Source: Kitasatospora phosalacinea (GTDB lineage: Bacteria; Actinomycetota; Actinomycetes; Streptomycetales; Streptomycetaceae). From it: a stretch of DNA of 64,000 nt. Within the stretch, counting starts at the first letter, position 1. Each line of letters starts with the position of its first letter. The stretch is from positions 19,741 through 83,740 of the forward strand of contig NZ_JNYE01000047.1 in assembly GCF_000717185.1 (NCBI RefSeq), given 5' to 3'. The notes under the pieces are model-generated. The model was given only the letters and a program-made list of their open reading frames with translations, made no database searches and had not been told where the DNA came from. Of the stretch, positions 49,678 through 58,655 are shown one piece after another. Position numbers and translations under genes: made by a program.

Positions 49678-50619
49678 ATGGCCCAGGCCCAGTTGCCCGC
49701 CGGATACACCGCCCGGCCGCTCGACCCGTCCGCCGACCTGCCCGCCGTCCTCGACCTGGTGACCGCCTGCGAACGGGACCTGCACGGCGACGCGGCGGCC
49801 GGGGCCGACGCGGGGGAGCTCAGCGCGGTGCTGGCCCGCCCCGGGTTCGACCCCGCCGCCGACGCGCTGCTGGTGCACGGGCCGGACGGCAGCCCGGCCG
49901 CCTGGGCGTGGACCGACCGGCGCTGCGAGTGCCGCGTCCACCCCGCGCACCGGGGCCGCCGCCTGGGCACCGCCCTGCTGGGCTGGATGGAGAGCCGGGC
50001 CGTCGAGCAGGGCGTCGGCAAGCTCGTCCAGGTCGTCGCCGACCTGGACGCGACGGGCCTCGCGATGCTGCGCACCTACGGGTACCGGCCGAAGGGCGCC
50101 AGCTGGCTGCTGGAGATCGCCCTGGACGAGCTGCCCGGAGCGGCCGATCCCGGGCCCGGCCCCGAGGGCATCACCGTCCGCCCGTTCCGGGGCGGCGACG
50201 CGCAGGACGAGCACGAGGCGCACCGGGTGGTGGAGGAGGCGTTCGCGGACTGGAAGGCGCGCCGGATGGACTTCGCCGAGTGGGCCGAACACGCCGTCCA
50301 CCGCGAGACCTTCGCCCCCGAACGCTCACCGCTCGCCGTCTCCGACGCCGACGGCCGGGTGGTCGGCGTCGCCCTGGCCCTCGACCAGCCCGGCACCGGC
50401 GACGGCTACGTGGACAGCCTCGCCGTCGACCGCGCCCACCGCCACCGCGGCATCGCCCGCCACCTGCTGCAGCACACCTTCCGGGCCTGCCGGGACGCCG
50501 GACTGAGCCGCTGCACGCTGTGGACGCACTCCGGGACGGGCGCGCTCGACCTGTACCTCAAGGTCGGCATGACGGTGCGGTACACCTCCGTGGTGCTGGA
50601 GAAGAGCCTCCCGGCCTGA
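49678..50619 (+). CDS. Tandem-GNAT acetyltransferase
   Basis: 313 aa, ATG 49678 with AGGAAGGA upstream. Two GNAT repeats: the first (about 1-150) with CECRVHPAHRGRRLGTALLGWMES, the second (about 160-312) with YVDSLAVDRAHRHRGIARHLLQHTFRA and LYLKVGMTVRYTSVVLEKSL. The second repeat has the fuller acetyl-CoA loop. The two-domain layout resembles mycothiol synthase (MshD) and related enzymes, but I cannot assign that activity. Confidence 0.9.
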   Translation: MAQAQLPAGYTARPLDPSADLPAVLDLVTACERDLHGDAAAGADAGELSAVLARPGFDPAADALLVHGPDGSPAAWAWTDRRCECRVHPAHRGRRLGTALLGWMESRAVEQGVGKLVQVVADLDATGLAMLRTYGYRPKGASWLLEIALDELPGAADPGPGPEGITVRPFRGGDAQDEHEAHRVVEEAFADWKARRMDFAEWAEHAVHRETFAPERSPLAVSDADGRVVGVALALDQPGTGDGYVDSLAVDRAHRHRGIARHLLQHTFRACRDAGLSRCTLWTHSGTGALDLYLKVGMTVRYTSVVLEKSLPA

Positions 50620-50640
50620 CGAACCGCCGGAGGGACGGGC

Positions 50641-50760
50641 GGCGTTCTGCTCGGCCGAGCAGCAGACCGTCCGGCCGGGCGGCGACCTGCTCACTCGGGC
50701 AGCAGGCCGCTCAGCCGGGCAGCGGGCCGCTCAGCCGCGCAGCGGATCGCTCAGCCGAGC
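50641..50760. repeat. 20-bp tandem array, about six copies
   Basis: Units of 20 bp in perfect register: the three right-hand copies (from 50701, 50721 and 50741) share the core CGCTCAGCCG, and three more diverged copies precede them. The last copy contains the stop codon (50751-50753) and final codons of the minus-strand kinase-like gene. Confidence 0.85.
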
Positions 50761-51557
50761 AGGGCGAGCAGCCGCCGGGCCTGGCGGCGGCCGGTGCCGG
50801 GTGGGTTCCGGGCCGCGGTCGCGGGGTCGGCGGTGAGGAAGACCAGCCAGAGCAGGGCGAACAGGCGGCGGCACTCCAGCAGGCGGCGGGCCTCTGCGGG
50901 TGAGAGCGGGAAGCGGGACAGGAAGGATGCGGCGTCCAGGTCGGTGTCCACCCAGGCGGAGACGTGCTCGACCATCTCGGCCAGTTCGTAGGGGTGGTCG
51001 GAGCGGCCGGAGTCCTCGAAGTCGACCAGTCGGACGTCGGTGCCGTCCCAGAGGAAGTTGGCGAGGTTGCCGTCGGCCTGCCCCAGGACGGGGGCCGCTG
51101 CCGGTCCGCCCGCGTGCAGGGCGGCCTCGGCGCCGTCCAGCCAGCGCAGGCCCGCCGCCAGGGCGCGGCCGACCTCGGGGTCGGGGTGGGCGGCGGTCGC
51201 CCCGGCCCGGGCGCGGACCGCGTCGGCGGACTCCCGGACGTCCCAGCGCCGGGCCGGTAGCCGGGCGGCGACCCCGGCCGGTACGGCGCGGTGCAGGCGC
51301 AGCACCGCCCGGGCCAGCGCGTCCAGGTGGGCGCCGGTCAAGGCGGTGCCGCGCAGGGCGGCGCCCGGCAGACGGGACATGGTGACGACGCCGTCGGCGA
51401 GGGCGAGCGGCCGCGGGGCCAGCCCGGGGGCGTACCGGTCGAGCAGGGTCAGGGCCCGCCACTCCCGCTCCGGTTCGCCGTTCGCGTCCGGGCGGAAGCG
51501 CTTGCGCACCGAGTCGGGCAGCAGGTCGACGCCGTGGGTGGTCCACTGCTGGGGCAT
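50751..51557 (-). CDS. Aminoglycoside-phosphotransferase-fold protein
   Basis: 268 aa, ATG 51557. It has a kinase-like APH fold: REWRALTLLDRYAPGLAPRPLAL, catalytic loop LGQADGNLANFLWDG (so HxDxxxxN reads QxDxxxxN, with the base Asp kept) and metal site LVDFEDSGRSDHPYELAEMVEH. The N-terminal Lys region is weak. It may phosphorylate a small hydroxylated molecule; resistance should not be assumed. Its stop codon lies within a 20-bp repeat array, so its C-terminus may vary among strains. Confidence 0.85.
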   Translation of the reverse strand: MPQQWTTHGVDLLPDSVRKRFRPDANGEPEREWRALTLLDRYAPGLAPRPLALADGVVTMSRLPGAALRGTALTGAHLDALARAVLRLHRAVPAGVAARLPARRWDVRESADAVRARAGATAAHPDPEVGRALAAGLRWLDGAEAALHAGGPAAAPVLGQADGNLANFLWDGTDVRLVDFEDSGRSDHPYELAEMVEHVSAWVDTDLDAASFLSRFPLSPAEARRLLECRRLFALLWLVFLTADPATAARNPPGTGRRQARRLLALLG

Positions 51558-51617
51558 GGCGATGGGTCGACTCCTCGGGGAGGGCCGGGCGTCAGGGACA
51601 GGCGCCAGGGCCGGGTG

Positions 51618-52643
51618 TCAGGGCCGTTCGTCGAGGGCCGCGAGCAGGGCCGGGCCGGACCAGGCGGGCGGGGCGGCGGCCTCCTCGGCCGCGCGGACCA
51701 GGTCGAGCAGGCGGCGGTTGGCCGGGGCGGGCAGGCCGTGGCGCTCGGCCAGCGCGACGACCTCGCCCTGCAGTTCGCCGATCTCGGTGGGGCGGGAGCG
51801 CTGCAGGTCCTCCCACATCGAGGAGCGGGCCCGGGCGTCCACCCGCAGGCTCGCCGCCGCGACCCGGCGGAACACCGCGTCGGGCAGCCCCAGCACGGAC
51901 GGCATCCACTGCGGCGGGACGGGCGTCAGCCGGGCCGGGGCCAGCCCCGCCGCCGCGAACGCCGCCAGCGCCTCGCGCTGGCAGCGGGCCAGCACCAGCC
52001 GGTACGGGCGGCTGCCGAGCTGCTCGCGCAGCGGCAGGCCGGAGAGCGCGTTGACGGCGTTGTTGAGGTTCATCAGCAGCTTCGCCGCCTGCACCCGCGG
52101 CATGTCCGCGCGCAGCTGCACCGGCAGTCCGGCGGCGGCCGCCGCGTCCGCGAACCGCCGGGCGCTGCTCGCCCGTTCGACCATCAGCTCCCCGCCGGTG
52201 CCCTGGTGGAAGGAGGTCGGTCCGGTGCGCACCACGTTGTACGGCACCATCCCGGCCAGCACCGTCCGGCCGCGCAGCGCCTCGCGCAGCGCCAGCGCGT
52301 TGTGCAGGCCGTTCTGGAAGCTGACGACGGTGCTGCGCCCGTCCAGGTGCGGGTCGAGCAGCCGGGCCGCGGCCGCGGTGTCCGCGGACTTGACGGTCAC
52401 CAGCACGTAGTCGGCGCCCGCCGCGGCCGCGGCGTCCACGGCGGTGCGCGGCCGGGCGTGCAGGCGGCGGTCGCCGGGGCCGGTCAGGGTCAGGCCCGCC
52501 CGGTCCAGCTCGGCCATCGCGGCGGGCCGCCCGATCAGCGTCACGTCGGCCCGGGCGGCCAGCGCCCCGCCCAGTCGGCAGCCGATGCTGCCCGCCCCGA
52601 ACACGGCGATCCGCAGCGGCAGCTTCGTACGGTTCTCGGACAC
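51618..52643 (-). CDS. Ketopantoate reductase family (ApbA/PanE-like)
   Basis: 341 aa from GTG 52643 (AAGGAG 6 nt upstream); an in-frame start at 52676 lacks a site. NADP-binding motif RIAVFGAGSIGCRLGG (11-26), conserved VTVKSADT, FQNGLHN, the catalytic Lys region VQAAKLLMNLNNAVNALSG, and the second-domain EDLQRSRPTEIGELQGEVV. It reduces 2-oxo acids such as ketopantoate (pantothenate pathway) or related substrates. Its isolated position makes panE assignment provisional. Confidence 0.9.
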   Translation of the reverse strand: MSENRTKLPLRIAVFGAGSIGCRLGGALAARADVTLIGRPAAMAELDRAGLTLTGPGDRRLHARPRTAVDAAAAAGADYVLVTVKSADTAAAARLLDPHLDGRSTVVSFQNGLHNALALREALRGRTVLAGMVPYNVVRTGPTSFHQGTGGELMVERASSARRFADAAAAAGLPVQLRADMPRVQAAKLLMNLNNAVNALSGLPLREQLGSRPYRLVLARCQREALAAFAAAGLAPARLTPVPPQWMPSVLGLPDAVFRRVAAASLRVDARARSSMWEDLQRSRPTEIGELQGEVVALAERHGLPAPANRRLLDLVRAAEEAAAPPAWSGPALLAALDERP

Positions 52644-53123
52644 CGGCGGCTCCTTCGACAACGGCGTCAGCGGCACGGCCCCACGGCCGACGGCCCGGAG
52701 GGTGCCGCCCGGTCGTGCCAGAGGTTACCGCCCGGTCGTGAAAGGTCCACCCGCCGGGGCGGTGCAGACGCGGTGCGAGCGCAGGTGCGAGCGCGGGCGC
52801 GGTACGGAAGCGGTACGGGCGCGCGGCGGGCAGGTGCACGCCGGGTGACGGTCCGGGGTGGCGGGCCCGGGGAGGTGTGACCGCCGGGACGCCCGGGCAG
52901 GGGGCGGTGCGCGAACGCACTCGTCCAGTGGCGGGAGGGCGGGCGGCGCCCCGCCGACGACGGCCTGTACCGGGCGGACGGCCGGGCCCGGCACCTGGTG
53001 GAGGACCACCGGCTCCTACGAGCTGACCGGCTTCGCCCTGGCCGGGCCCCGTACGGCCCTGGCGGCACGCCCCGCGAGCCTCAACCGGCGGACGGCCCGC
53101 TCGGAGGGCTCGCCCCGCGGCCC
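52644..53123. other. 480-bp gap, possible gene remnant
   Basis: No start site with a ribosome-binding sequence and no known domain. One frame reads plausibly (a stretch DDGLYRADGRARHLVEDH near 52959-53012), so a decayed gene is possible, but I could not match it to any family. Confidence 0.3.
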
Positions 53124-54242
53124 TCAACCGCTGGGCGGCACCAGGCGGGCGGCGACCAGGGCCGCCACGTCGTCGTCGGCCGGTCCGCCCGCGTAGCGGC
53201 GCAGGTCGCGGCGGAGGTTCTCCAGGAGTTCGACGTCCGGTGCGGCGGTCCAGCGGGCCAGCCGTTCGGTCAGGGGGTAGAACTCGCCGCGCCGGTCCCG
53301 GGTCTCGCTGACGCCGTCGGTGTACAGCAGCACCCGGTCGCCGGGCCCGAACGGCACGGTCTGCGGGTGGTAGTCGCTGGCCACCAGCGCCGACAGGTTC
53401 AGCGGCGGCAGCGGCACCCGCGGCTCGACCGGCCGCACCGTCCCGTCCGGGCGCAGCAGCACCGGCGGCGGGTGGCCGCAGTTGAGCAGGTACGCCTCCG
53501 GCCGGTCGTCCGGGACCTCCAGCAGCACGGCGGTGGCGAAGCGCTCCGAGGCGTCCAGGGAGGTGGCCCGCTCGGCGTACCGCTGCAGGCCGATCTCCAG
53601 CCGGCTGGCCAGCGCGGGCAGGTCCTTCGCGTCGTACGCGGCCTCCCGGAACGAGCCGAGCAGCGCGGCCGCCATCTCCACCGCGGGCAGGCCCTTGCCC
53701 TGGACGTCACCCAGGATGATCCGCACCCCGAACGGCGTGCGCACCGCCTCGTACAGGTCGCCGCCGATCTGCGCCTGCTCCGCCGCCGCGTTGTAGTACA
53801 GCGCCAGGCCGACGCCGCCGATCCGGTCCGGCAGCGGGCGCAGCACCACCTGCTGCGCTGTGCGCGCCACCGAGCGCACCAGGGCCAGGTCGCGTTCGCG
53901 GCGCACCCGCATCCCGGAGGTGTACGAGGCGGCCAGGGTGACGGTGACGGTCGCGGCGATCACCGAGGCCGCCGACGCGCCGACCTGCCCGTCCCGGAGC
54001 AGCGCCAGCACGACCTCGGTGGCCACCGCGAGCAGGCCGATCACCAGCGTCCCGAAGGAGCCCCAGGTCGCCGCGGCGAGGGCGGGCGCGGCCGCCACGA
54101 ACCGGTCGTAGCGCTGTCCGGCGGGGGTCTCCGCGTCCGCCACCGCCGACAGGGCGATCAGCAGGAAGGGCGAGAGCCGGACGATCCTGGTCAGGAAGGG
54201 TCGGGAGCGGTCGGCGGGGGATTGGTCGTTGATGGTGGGCAT
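53124..54242 (-). CDS. Membrane PP2C/SpoIIE-type serine phosphatase
   Basis: 372 aa, ATG 54242. The N-terminus has about three membrane helices (LSPFLLIALSAVA, FGTLVIGLLAVATEVVLALL, AASVIAATVTVTLAASY). The SpoIIE catalytic domain follows (about 135-370): AEQAQIGGDLYEAV, RIILGDVQGKGLPAVEMAA, LLLYTDGVSETRD and GPADDDVAALVAARL supply the metal-binding Asp residues. Such phosphatases act on anti-anti-sigma factors. No PAS/GAF sensor and no adjacent partner gene are seen. Confidence 0.93.
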   Translation of the reverse strand: MPTINDQSPADRSRPFLTRIVRLSPFLLIALSAVADAETPAGQRYDRFVAAAPALAAATWGSFGTLVIGLLAVATEVVLALLRDGQVGASAASVIAATVTVTLAASYTSGMRVRRERDLALVRSVARTAQQVVLRPLPDRIGGVGLALYYNAAAEQAQIGGDLYEAVRTPFGVRIILGDVQGKGLPAVEMAAALLGSFREAAYDAKDLPALASRLEIGLQRYAERATSLDASERFATAVLLEVPDDRPEAYLLNCGHPPPVLLRPDGTVRPVEPRVPLPPLNLSALVASDYHPQTVPFGPGDRVLLYTDGVSETRDRRGEFYPLTERLARWTAAPDVELLENLRRDLRRYAGGPADDDVAALVAARLVPPSG

Positions 54243-54390
54243 GACCCGGAGAACGCTACCGGCGCCGCCCGCCGGGGTGTGGGAGGCGCGGGCGGGGCGG
54301 TGGCCGCTGCCGCTCCGGGGTGCGGCCGGGGGGATGCCACCTGAGCTGGCAGGTTGCGGTCCTGACGGGGCGTCGTCCGGGGCCCGGCAC

Positions 54391-54422
54391 TCTGTCAGAG
54401 GCGCAACAGGACGCCTGACAGA
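54391..54422. promoter_or_regulatory. Inverted repeat upstream of permease operon
   Basis: TCTGTCAG, 16-nt spacer, CTGACAGA: 8-bp perfect arms, in a less GC-rich stretch 107 bp before the amino-acid permease start. The arm spacing (24 bp centre to centre) suits a dimeric regulator or a pair of half-sites. The regulator is not encoded next to it. Confidence 0.5.
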
Positions 54423-54528
54423 TTGAATGATTGTCCTATGTCAACGGGGCGGTCAGACTCGTGCCTTCGAAACCCCGTGCGTCCGGAACGACGACACGTC
54501 CGCGCCGACCCCGATTGCCAAGGTGAAA

Positions 54529-56112
54529 ATGACCGCCATCCCCGTGGCCCCGCCGGAGAACCGGTGGGCGACGCCCAAGCGCGTGAGCCTGGTCCCGCTG
54601 GTTGCCCTGATCTTCTTCAGCGTCTCCGGCGGCGCCTACGGCATCGAGCCGCTGTTCTCGACCTCCGGCCCCGGCATGGGCATCCTGCTCATCCTGGTAG
54701 CCCCGCTGATCTACAGCGTGCCGCACGCCCTGGTCTGCGCCGAACTCGGCACCGCCATCCCCGTCGAGGGCGGCTACTACCACTGGGTCAAGCGCGGCCT
54801 CGGCCGGTTCTGGGCCTTCCAGCAGGGCCTGCTCCAGTGGGTGTGCAGCTTCGTCGACATGGCGCTGTACCCGGTCATGTTCACCTCCTACCTGTCGAGC
54901 CTGATCAGCGCCGTCGCCCCCGGGCAGCACGTGTTCTTCGAGTTCCACCTGTACAAGGCCGACATCCAGGTCGACCTGAACTGGGTGATCTGCGTCGGCG
55001 TCATCCTGCTCTTCACGCTGCTGAACCTGATGGGCGCGGGCTGGGTCGGCGACTCCTCGGTGGCGTTCGCGATCATCTGCCTCACCCCGATGCTGGTCCT
55101 CACCGCCGTCGGCCTCTACCAGCTGGTCACCGAGGGCACCAACCCGGTCTCCTCGATGACCGCCGAACAGGGCCAGTCCACCTGGAACGCCTTCGGCGCG
55201 GGCCTGTTCATCGTGATGTGGAACTACTCCGGCTGGGACTCCGTCTCCACCGTGGCCGGCGAGATGGAGAACCCGAGGAAGCACCTGCCCAGGGCGCTGT
55301 TCTGGTCCGTGCTGCTGATCGTCGCCGGCTACCTGCTGCCCTCGCTGGCCTCCCTGGCCGTCGGCGCGGGCGGCGAGAACGGCTGGAAGAGCTGGAAGGA
55401 CGGCTCGCTCCCGGACATCGCCGGCGGACTGGCCGGGCCCTGGCTGCAGTACGTCGTCACCATCGGCGGCCTGTTCGCCTCGGTCGCGATGTTCTCCGCG
55501 CTGCTCGCCTCCTACTCCCGGCTGCCCTCCTCGCTCTCGCACGACGGCTACCTGCCCAGGTGGGTCTCCAAGGAGAGCAAGCGCTACAAGATGCCGATCG
55601 CCTCGATCATCGGCTCCTCCGTGGTCTACGCGCTGTTCTGCTTCTCCAGCTTCCAGAGCCTGGTGATCTACGACGTCTTCCTCACCAACATCGGCATCCT
55701 GCTGGAGGTCGCCGCGCTGATCGCGCTGCGCATCCGCGAACCCCACCTGGAGCGCCCCTACAAGATCCCCGGCGGCTGGTGGAGCATCGCCCTGATCGCC
55801 ACCTGCCTGCTCGGCGTCAGCGCCTGGGCCGCGATCCAGCAGTACAGCGAGGAAGGCACCAAGGCCGTCGTCTACTGCCTGATCGTGGTCGGCGCCTCCC
55901 TGCTGCTCTACCCGCTGCTCGCCGCCCGCAAGGCCGCCCGGACCTCCGCCGCCGCCGACCGGGCCACCGCGAACGGTCGGGACGCCGAGGCCGGGGACGG
56001 CCGGGTCGCCGAGGCCGGGGACGGGGCGTACGGGCTGTCAGGGCGGGCGGCGGACTCGGCACACACTGACAAGGCCGTCAGCGGCACCGGGGCGGATAGC
56101 GTCGAAGCATGA
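54529..56112 (+). CDS. APC-family amino acid/polyamine permease
   Basis: 527 aa from ATG 54529, preceded by AAGGTG. About twelve helices; the first is RVSLVPLVALIFFSVSGGAYGIEPLF, with the APC substrate motif SGGAYGIE. Others include SVPHALVCAELGTAIPVEGGYYHWVKRGLG and WNYSGWDSVSTVAGEMENPRKHLPRAL. The last 60 residues are hydrophilic and Ala/Gly/Asp-rich. It overlaps the cupin gene (ATGA). With the downstream oxidase it suggests uptake and oxidative deamination of a polyamine, amino alcohol or amino acid. Confidence 0.93.
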   Translation: MTAIPVAPPENRWATPKRVSLVPLVALIFFSVSGGAYGIEPLFSTSGPGMGILLILVAPLIYSVPHALVCAELGTAIPVEGGYYHWVKRGLGRFWAFQQGLLQWVCSFVDMALYPVMFTSYLSSLISAVAPGQHVFFEFHLYKADIQVDLNWVICVGVILLFTLLNLMGAGWVGDSSVAFAIICLTPMLVLTAVGLYQLVTEGTNPVSSMTAEQGQSTWNAFGAGLFIVMWNYSGWDSVSTVAGEMENPRKHLPRALFWSVLLIVAGYLLPSLASLAVGAGGENGWKSWKDGSLPDIAGGLAGPWLQYVVTIGGLFASVAMFSALLASYSRLPSSLSHDGYLPRWVSKESKRYKMPIASIIGSSVVYALFCFSSFQSLVIYDVFLTNIGILLEVAALIALRIREPHLERPYKIPGGWWSIALIATCLLGVSAWAAIQQYSEEGTKAVVYCLIVVGASLLLYPLLAARKAARTSAAADRATANGRDAEAGDGRVAEAGDGAYGLSGRAADSAHTDKAVSGTGADSVEA

Positions 56113-56474
56113 TCAACAGCTTCGCCCTGCACGTCCCCGACGCCGAACTGGAGCCCGAGCCGCTCGACCCCGGGCAGATCGTCTCCGGCACCCCCGAGGT
56201 CACCGGCAAGGTGGTCCGGGAGTCCGCCGACGGGCGCCAGGTCCACGGGATCTGGCAGATCACCCCCGGCGTGGTCACCGACACCGAGGCCGACGAGGTG
56301 TTCGTCGTCCTCAGCGGCCGCGCCACCGTCGAGTTCCAGGACGGGCCGGTCCTGGAACTCGGCCCCGGCGACCTCGCGGTGCTCCGCGAAGGCGACCGGA
56401 CCACCTGGACCGTCCACGAGACGCTCCGCAAGGTCTACACCGTCAACCTCGGCCCGGACGCGGCCGAGGCCTGA
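56109..56474 (+). CDS. Cupin-domain protein
   Basis: 121 aa, ATG 56109 overlapping the permease stop. One cupin barrel: HGIWQITPGVVTDTEADEVFVVLSGRATVEFQDGPVLELGPGDLAVLREGDRTTWTVHETLRKVYTV. It is of the Cupin_3/DUF861 type that often sits beside permeases and flavin amine oxidases in amine catabolism. Few His residues remain in the metal positions, so a ligand-binding rather than redox role is possible. Confidence 0.88.
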   Translation: MINSFALHVPDAELEPEPLDPGQIVSGTPEVTGKVVRESADGRQVHGIWQITPGVVTDTEADEVFVVLSGRATVEFQDGPVLELGPGDLAVLREGDRTTWTVHETLRKVYTVNLGPDAAEA

Positions 56475-56549
56475 CGGCCCCCGCAGGACCCGACGGCCCG
56501 GCCGCCCTCACGGCCGGGCCGCACCCTCCCTAGGCAAGGAACCGAGAGC

Positions 56550-57941
56550 ATGGACCCCGTACACGCACTGCGGGACGCCAAACCCACCCCGTTCTGGCTG
56601 GAGGACCCGGGCCGCCCCGACGCGAACTCCGCCCTCACCGGCGACGTCCGCTGCGACCTGCTGGTCGTCGGCGGCGGCTACAGCGGCCTGTGGACCGCCC
56701 TGATCGCCAAGGAACGGGACCCCGGACGCGACGTGGTCCTGATCGAGGCCGAACAGGCCGGCTGGGCCGCCTCCGGCCGCAACGGCGGCTTCTGCGCCGC
56801 CAGCCTCACCCACGGCCTCGGCAACGGCCTGGAGCGCTGGCCCGACGAGATGGCCGCGCTCGAACAGCTCGGCGCCCGCAACCTGCAGTCCATCGAGGAC
56901 GCGGTGGCCAGGCACGGCATCGACTGCGACTGGGAGCGCACCGGCGAACTCGACGTCGCCACCGAGCCCCACCAGGTCGAGGAGCTCGCCGAACTGCACG
57001 AGCTCGCCGCGCAGTACGGCGACTACGAGTTCCTGGACGCCGACGCCGTCCGCGCCCAGGTCGCCTCCCCGACCTACCTCGGTGCGCTCTGGGACAAGGA
57101 CGGCGTGGCGATGCTCCACCCCGCCAAGCTCGCCTGGGGCCTCAAGCAGGCCTGCGAGCGGCTCGGCGTGCGGGTCTTCGAGCACACCAAGGCGCTCGAC
57201 ATCGCCGAGTCCGGCCCCGGCATGGCCGTGCGCACCCCCTACGGCCGGGTCCTCGCCCGCCAGGTCGCCCTCGGCACCAACGTCTTCCCGTCCCTGGTCA
57301 AGCGGATCCGCCCGTACACCGTGCCGGTCTACGACTACGCGCTGATGACCGAACCGCTCGACGCCGCCCAGCTCGCCGCGATCGGCTGGCAGGGCCGCCA
57401 GGGCATCGGCGACAGCGCCAACCAGTTCCACTACTACCGGCTCTCCGCCGACAACCGGATCCTGTGGGGCGGCTACGACGCCGTCTACCACTACGGGGCC
57501 AAGGTCCGGGCCGAGTACGACCAGCGGCCGCAGACCTACCAGACCCTCGCCCGGCACTTCTTCCAGACCTTCCCGCAGCTCGAAGGCCTGCGGTTCACCC
57601 ACGCCTGGGGCGGCGCCATCGACACCTGCACCCGGTTCTCCGCCTTCTTCGACACCGCGTACCGCGGCAAGGTCGCCCTCGCCGCGGGCTACACCGGCCT
57701 CGGCGTCGGCGCGACCCGCTTCGGCGCCGAGGTCATGCTCGACCTCCTCGCCGGGGAGCCCACCGAACGCACCGCCCTGGAGATGGTCCGCCGCAAGCCG
57801 CTGCCCTTCCCGCCCGAACCCGTCCGCTGGGCCGGGATCGGCCTCACCAAGTGGTCCCTGGACCGCGCCGACCGCAACGCCGGCCGCCGCAACCTCTGGC
57901 TCAAGACCATGGACAAGCTCGGCCTCGGCTTCGACAGCTGA
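56550..57941 (+). CDS. FAD-dependent amine oxidase (PuuB/DAO-like)
   Basis: 463 aa, ATG 56550. FAD motif LLVVGGGYSGLWTALIA (38-54), AGWAASGRNGGFCAAS (flavin-contact segment of PuuB/glycine-oxidase relatives), and a C-terminal GKVALAAGYTGLGVGATRFGAEVMLDLL. It belongs to the D-amino-acid-oxidase superfamily near gamma-glutamylputrescine oxidase. It would oxidise an amine to an imine or aldehyde with H2O2 formation. It is 75 bp after the cupin and probably in the same operon; no glutamylation or aldehyde dehydrogenase gene is present. Confidence 0.92.
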   Translation: MDPVHALRDAKPTPFWLEDPGRPDANSALTGDVRCDLLVVGGGYSGLWTALIAKERDPGRDVVLIEAEQAGWAASGRNGGFCAASLTHGLGNGLERWPDEMAALEQLGARNLQSIEDAVARHGIDCDWERTGELDVATEPHQVEELAELHELAAQYGDYEFLDADAVRAQVASPTYLGALWDKDGVAMLHPAKLAWGLKQACERLGVRVFEHTKALDIAESGPGMAVRTPYGRVLARQVALGTNVFPSLVKRIRPYTVPVYDYALMTEPLDAAQLAAIGWQGRQGIGDSANQFHYYRLSADNRILWGGYDAVYHYGAKVRAEYDQRPQTYQTLARHFFQTFPQLEGLRFTHAWGGAIDTCTRFSAFFDTAYRGKVALAAGYTGLGVGATRFGAEVMLDLLAGEPTERTALEMVRRKPLPFPPEPVRWAGIGLTKWSLDRADRNAGRRNLWLKTMDKLGLGFDS

Positions 57942-57966
57942 CGCCCTCCCGGCCCCGCACCGCCCC

Positions 57967-57998
57967 GGCCGCCCGCACGCCCCCGCGTGCGGGCGGCC
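57967..57998. terminator. Bidirectional terminator, 14-bp stem
   Basis: GGCCGCCCGCACGC, loop CCCC, GCGTGCGGGCGGCC. It lies between the convergent oxidase and proline-rich membrane protein genes. Confidence 0.88.
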
Positions 57999-58013
57999 GC
58001 CGCCTTCCCCCGG

Positions 58014-58655
58014 TCAGGAGCCGTTGCCGCACAGGCGGTCCAGGACGGGGAGGTCGGCGTTGATGTCGGCGATCACCTCGTTGGGGTCGGCCATCACCAT
58101 GCCGCTCAGCCGGAAGCCCAGCTCCTGGAACTCCTGCGCCAGGCGCAGGACCGTCGGGCGGACGGGCGGGTCCGCGTCGGTGCCCGCCCGCATCAGGCCC
58201 TGGTAGGCGAGGTTCGCGGCGTCGGCCTGCGAGCCGCGGGAGGACCCGGCGTTGCGGCGGTAGGAGGCGACGGCGGCGGAGGCCTCGCGGCACCCGGCCG
58301 GGACGACCGCGGGCAGCGGGGCGGGAACCACGGCGGGCGGCGAGGGCTCCGGCTCGGGTTCCAACGACGGCTCGGGCTCCGGTTCCGGTTCCGGTTCCGG
58401 TTCCGGCTCGGGTTCCGGTGACGGTGATTCGGACGGGGCGGGCCTCGGACTGGTGCGTTCCGGGGAGGGCGCCGGGGAGGAGACCGCTGTCGGGGCGGGG
58501 GAGGGGGCGGGACGGGGCTGGTCCGGGGGCAGCAGGTAGGCGACCACGGCCACCAGGGCCGCGGCCACGCCCGACAGGGCCGCCACCGCTCCCCAGTCGG
58601 GGCGCCCGCGACGCCCGCCCGCCTCCGGCGGCTCTTCCGGCTGACTGTCCGTCAT
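58014..58655 (-). CDS. Membrane-anchored protein with Glu-Pro repeat
   Basis: 213 aa, ATG 58655. After about 25 cytosolic residues comes a helix (AVAALSGVAAALVAVVAYLL, 28-47), then a Pro/Ser linker and a (EP)n stretch of about 25 residues coded by GGTTCC-type hexamers near 58370-58420. The globular end has two Cys (one in AGCREASAAV, one in LDRLCGNG) and a helical VLRLAQEFQELGFRLSGMVMADPNEVIADINADLPVL. The likely arrangement is an outside domain on a rigid stalk. Function unknown. Confidence 0.8.
   Translation of the reverse strand: MTDSQPEEPPEAGGRRGRPDWGAVAALSGVAAALVAVVAYLLPPDQPRPAPSPAPTAVSSPAPSPERTSPRPAPSESPSPEPEPEPEPEPEPEPEPSLEPEPEPSPPAVVPAPLPAVVPAGCREASAAVASYRRNAGSSRGSQADAANLAYQGLMRAGTDADPPVRPTVLRLAQEFQELGFRLSGMVMADPNEVIADINADLPVLDRLCGNGS

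Noticed and set aside
52858..53196. Plus-strand frame in the gap before the SpoIIE-type gene
   Set aside because: No ribosome site or family match, and it overlaps the end of the phosphatase gene; kept only as a possible remnant.
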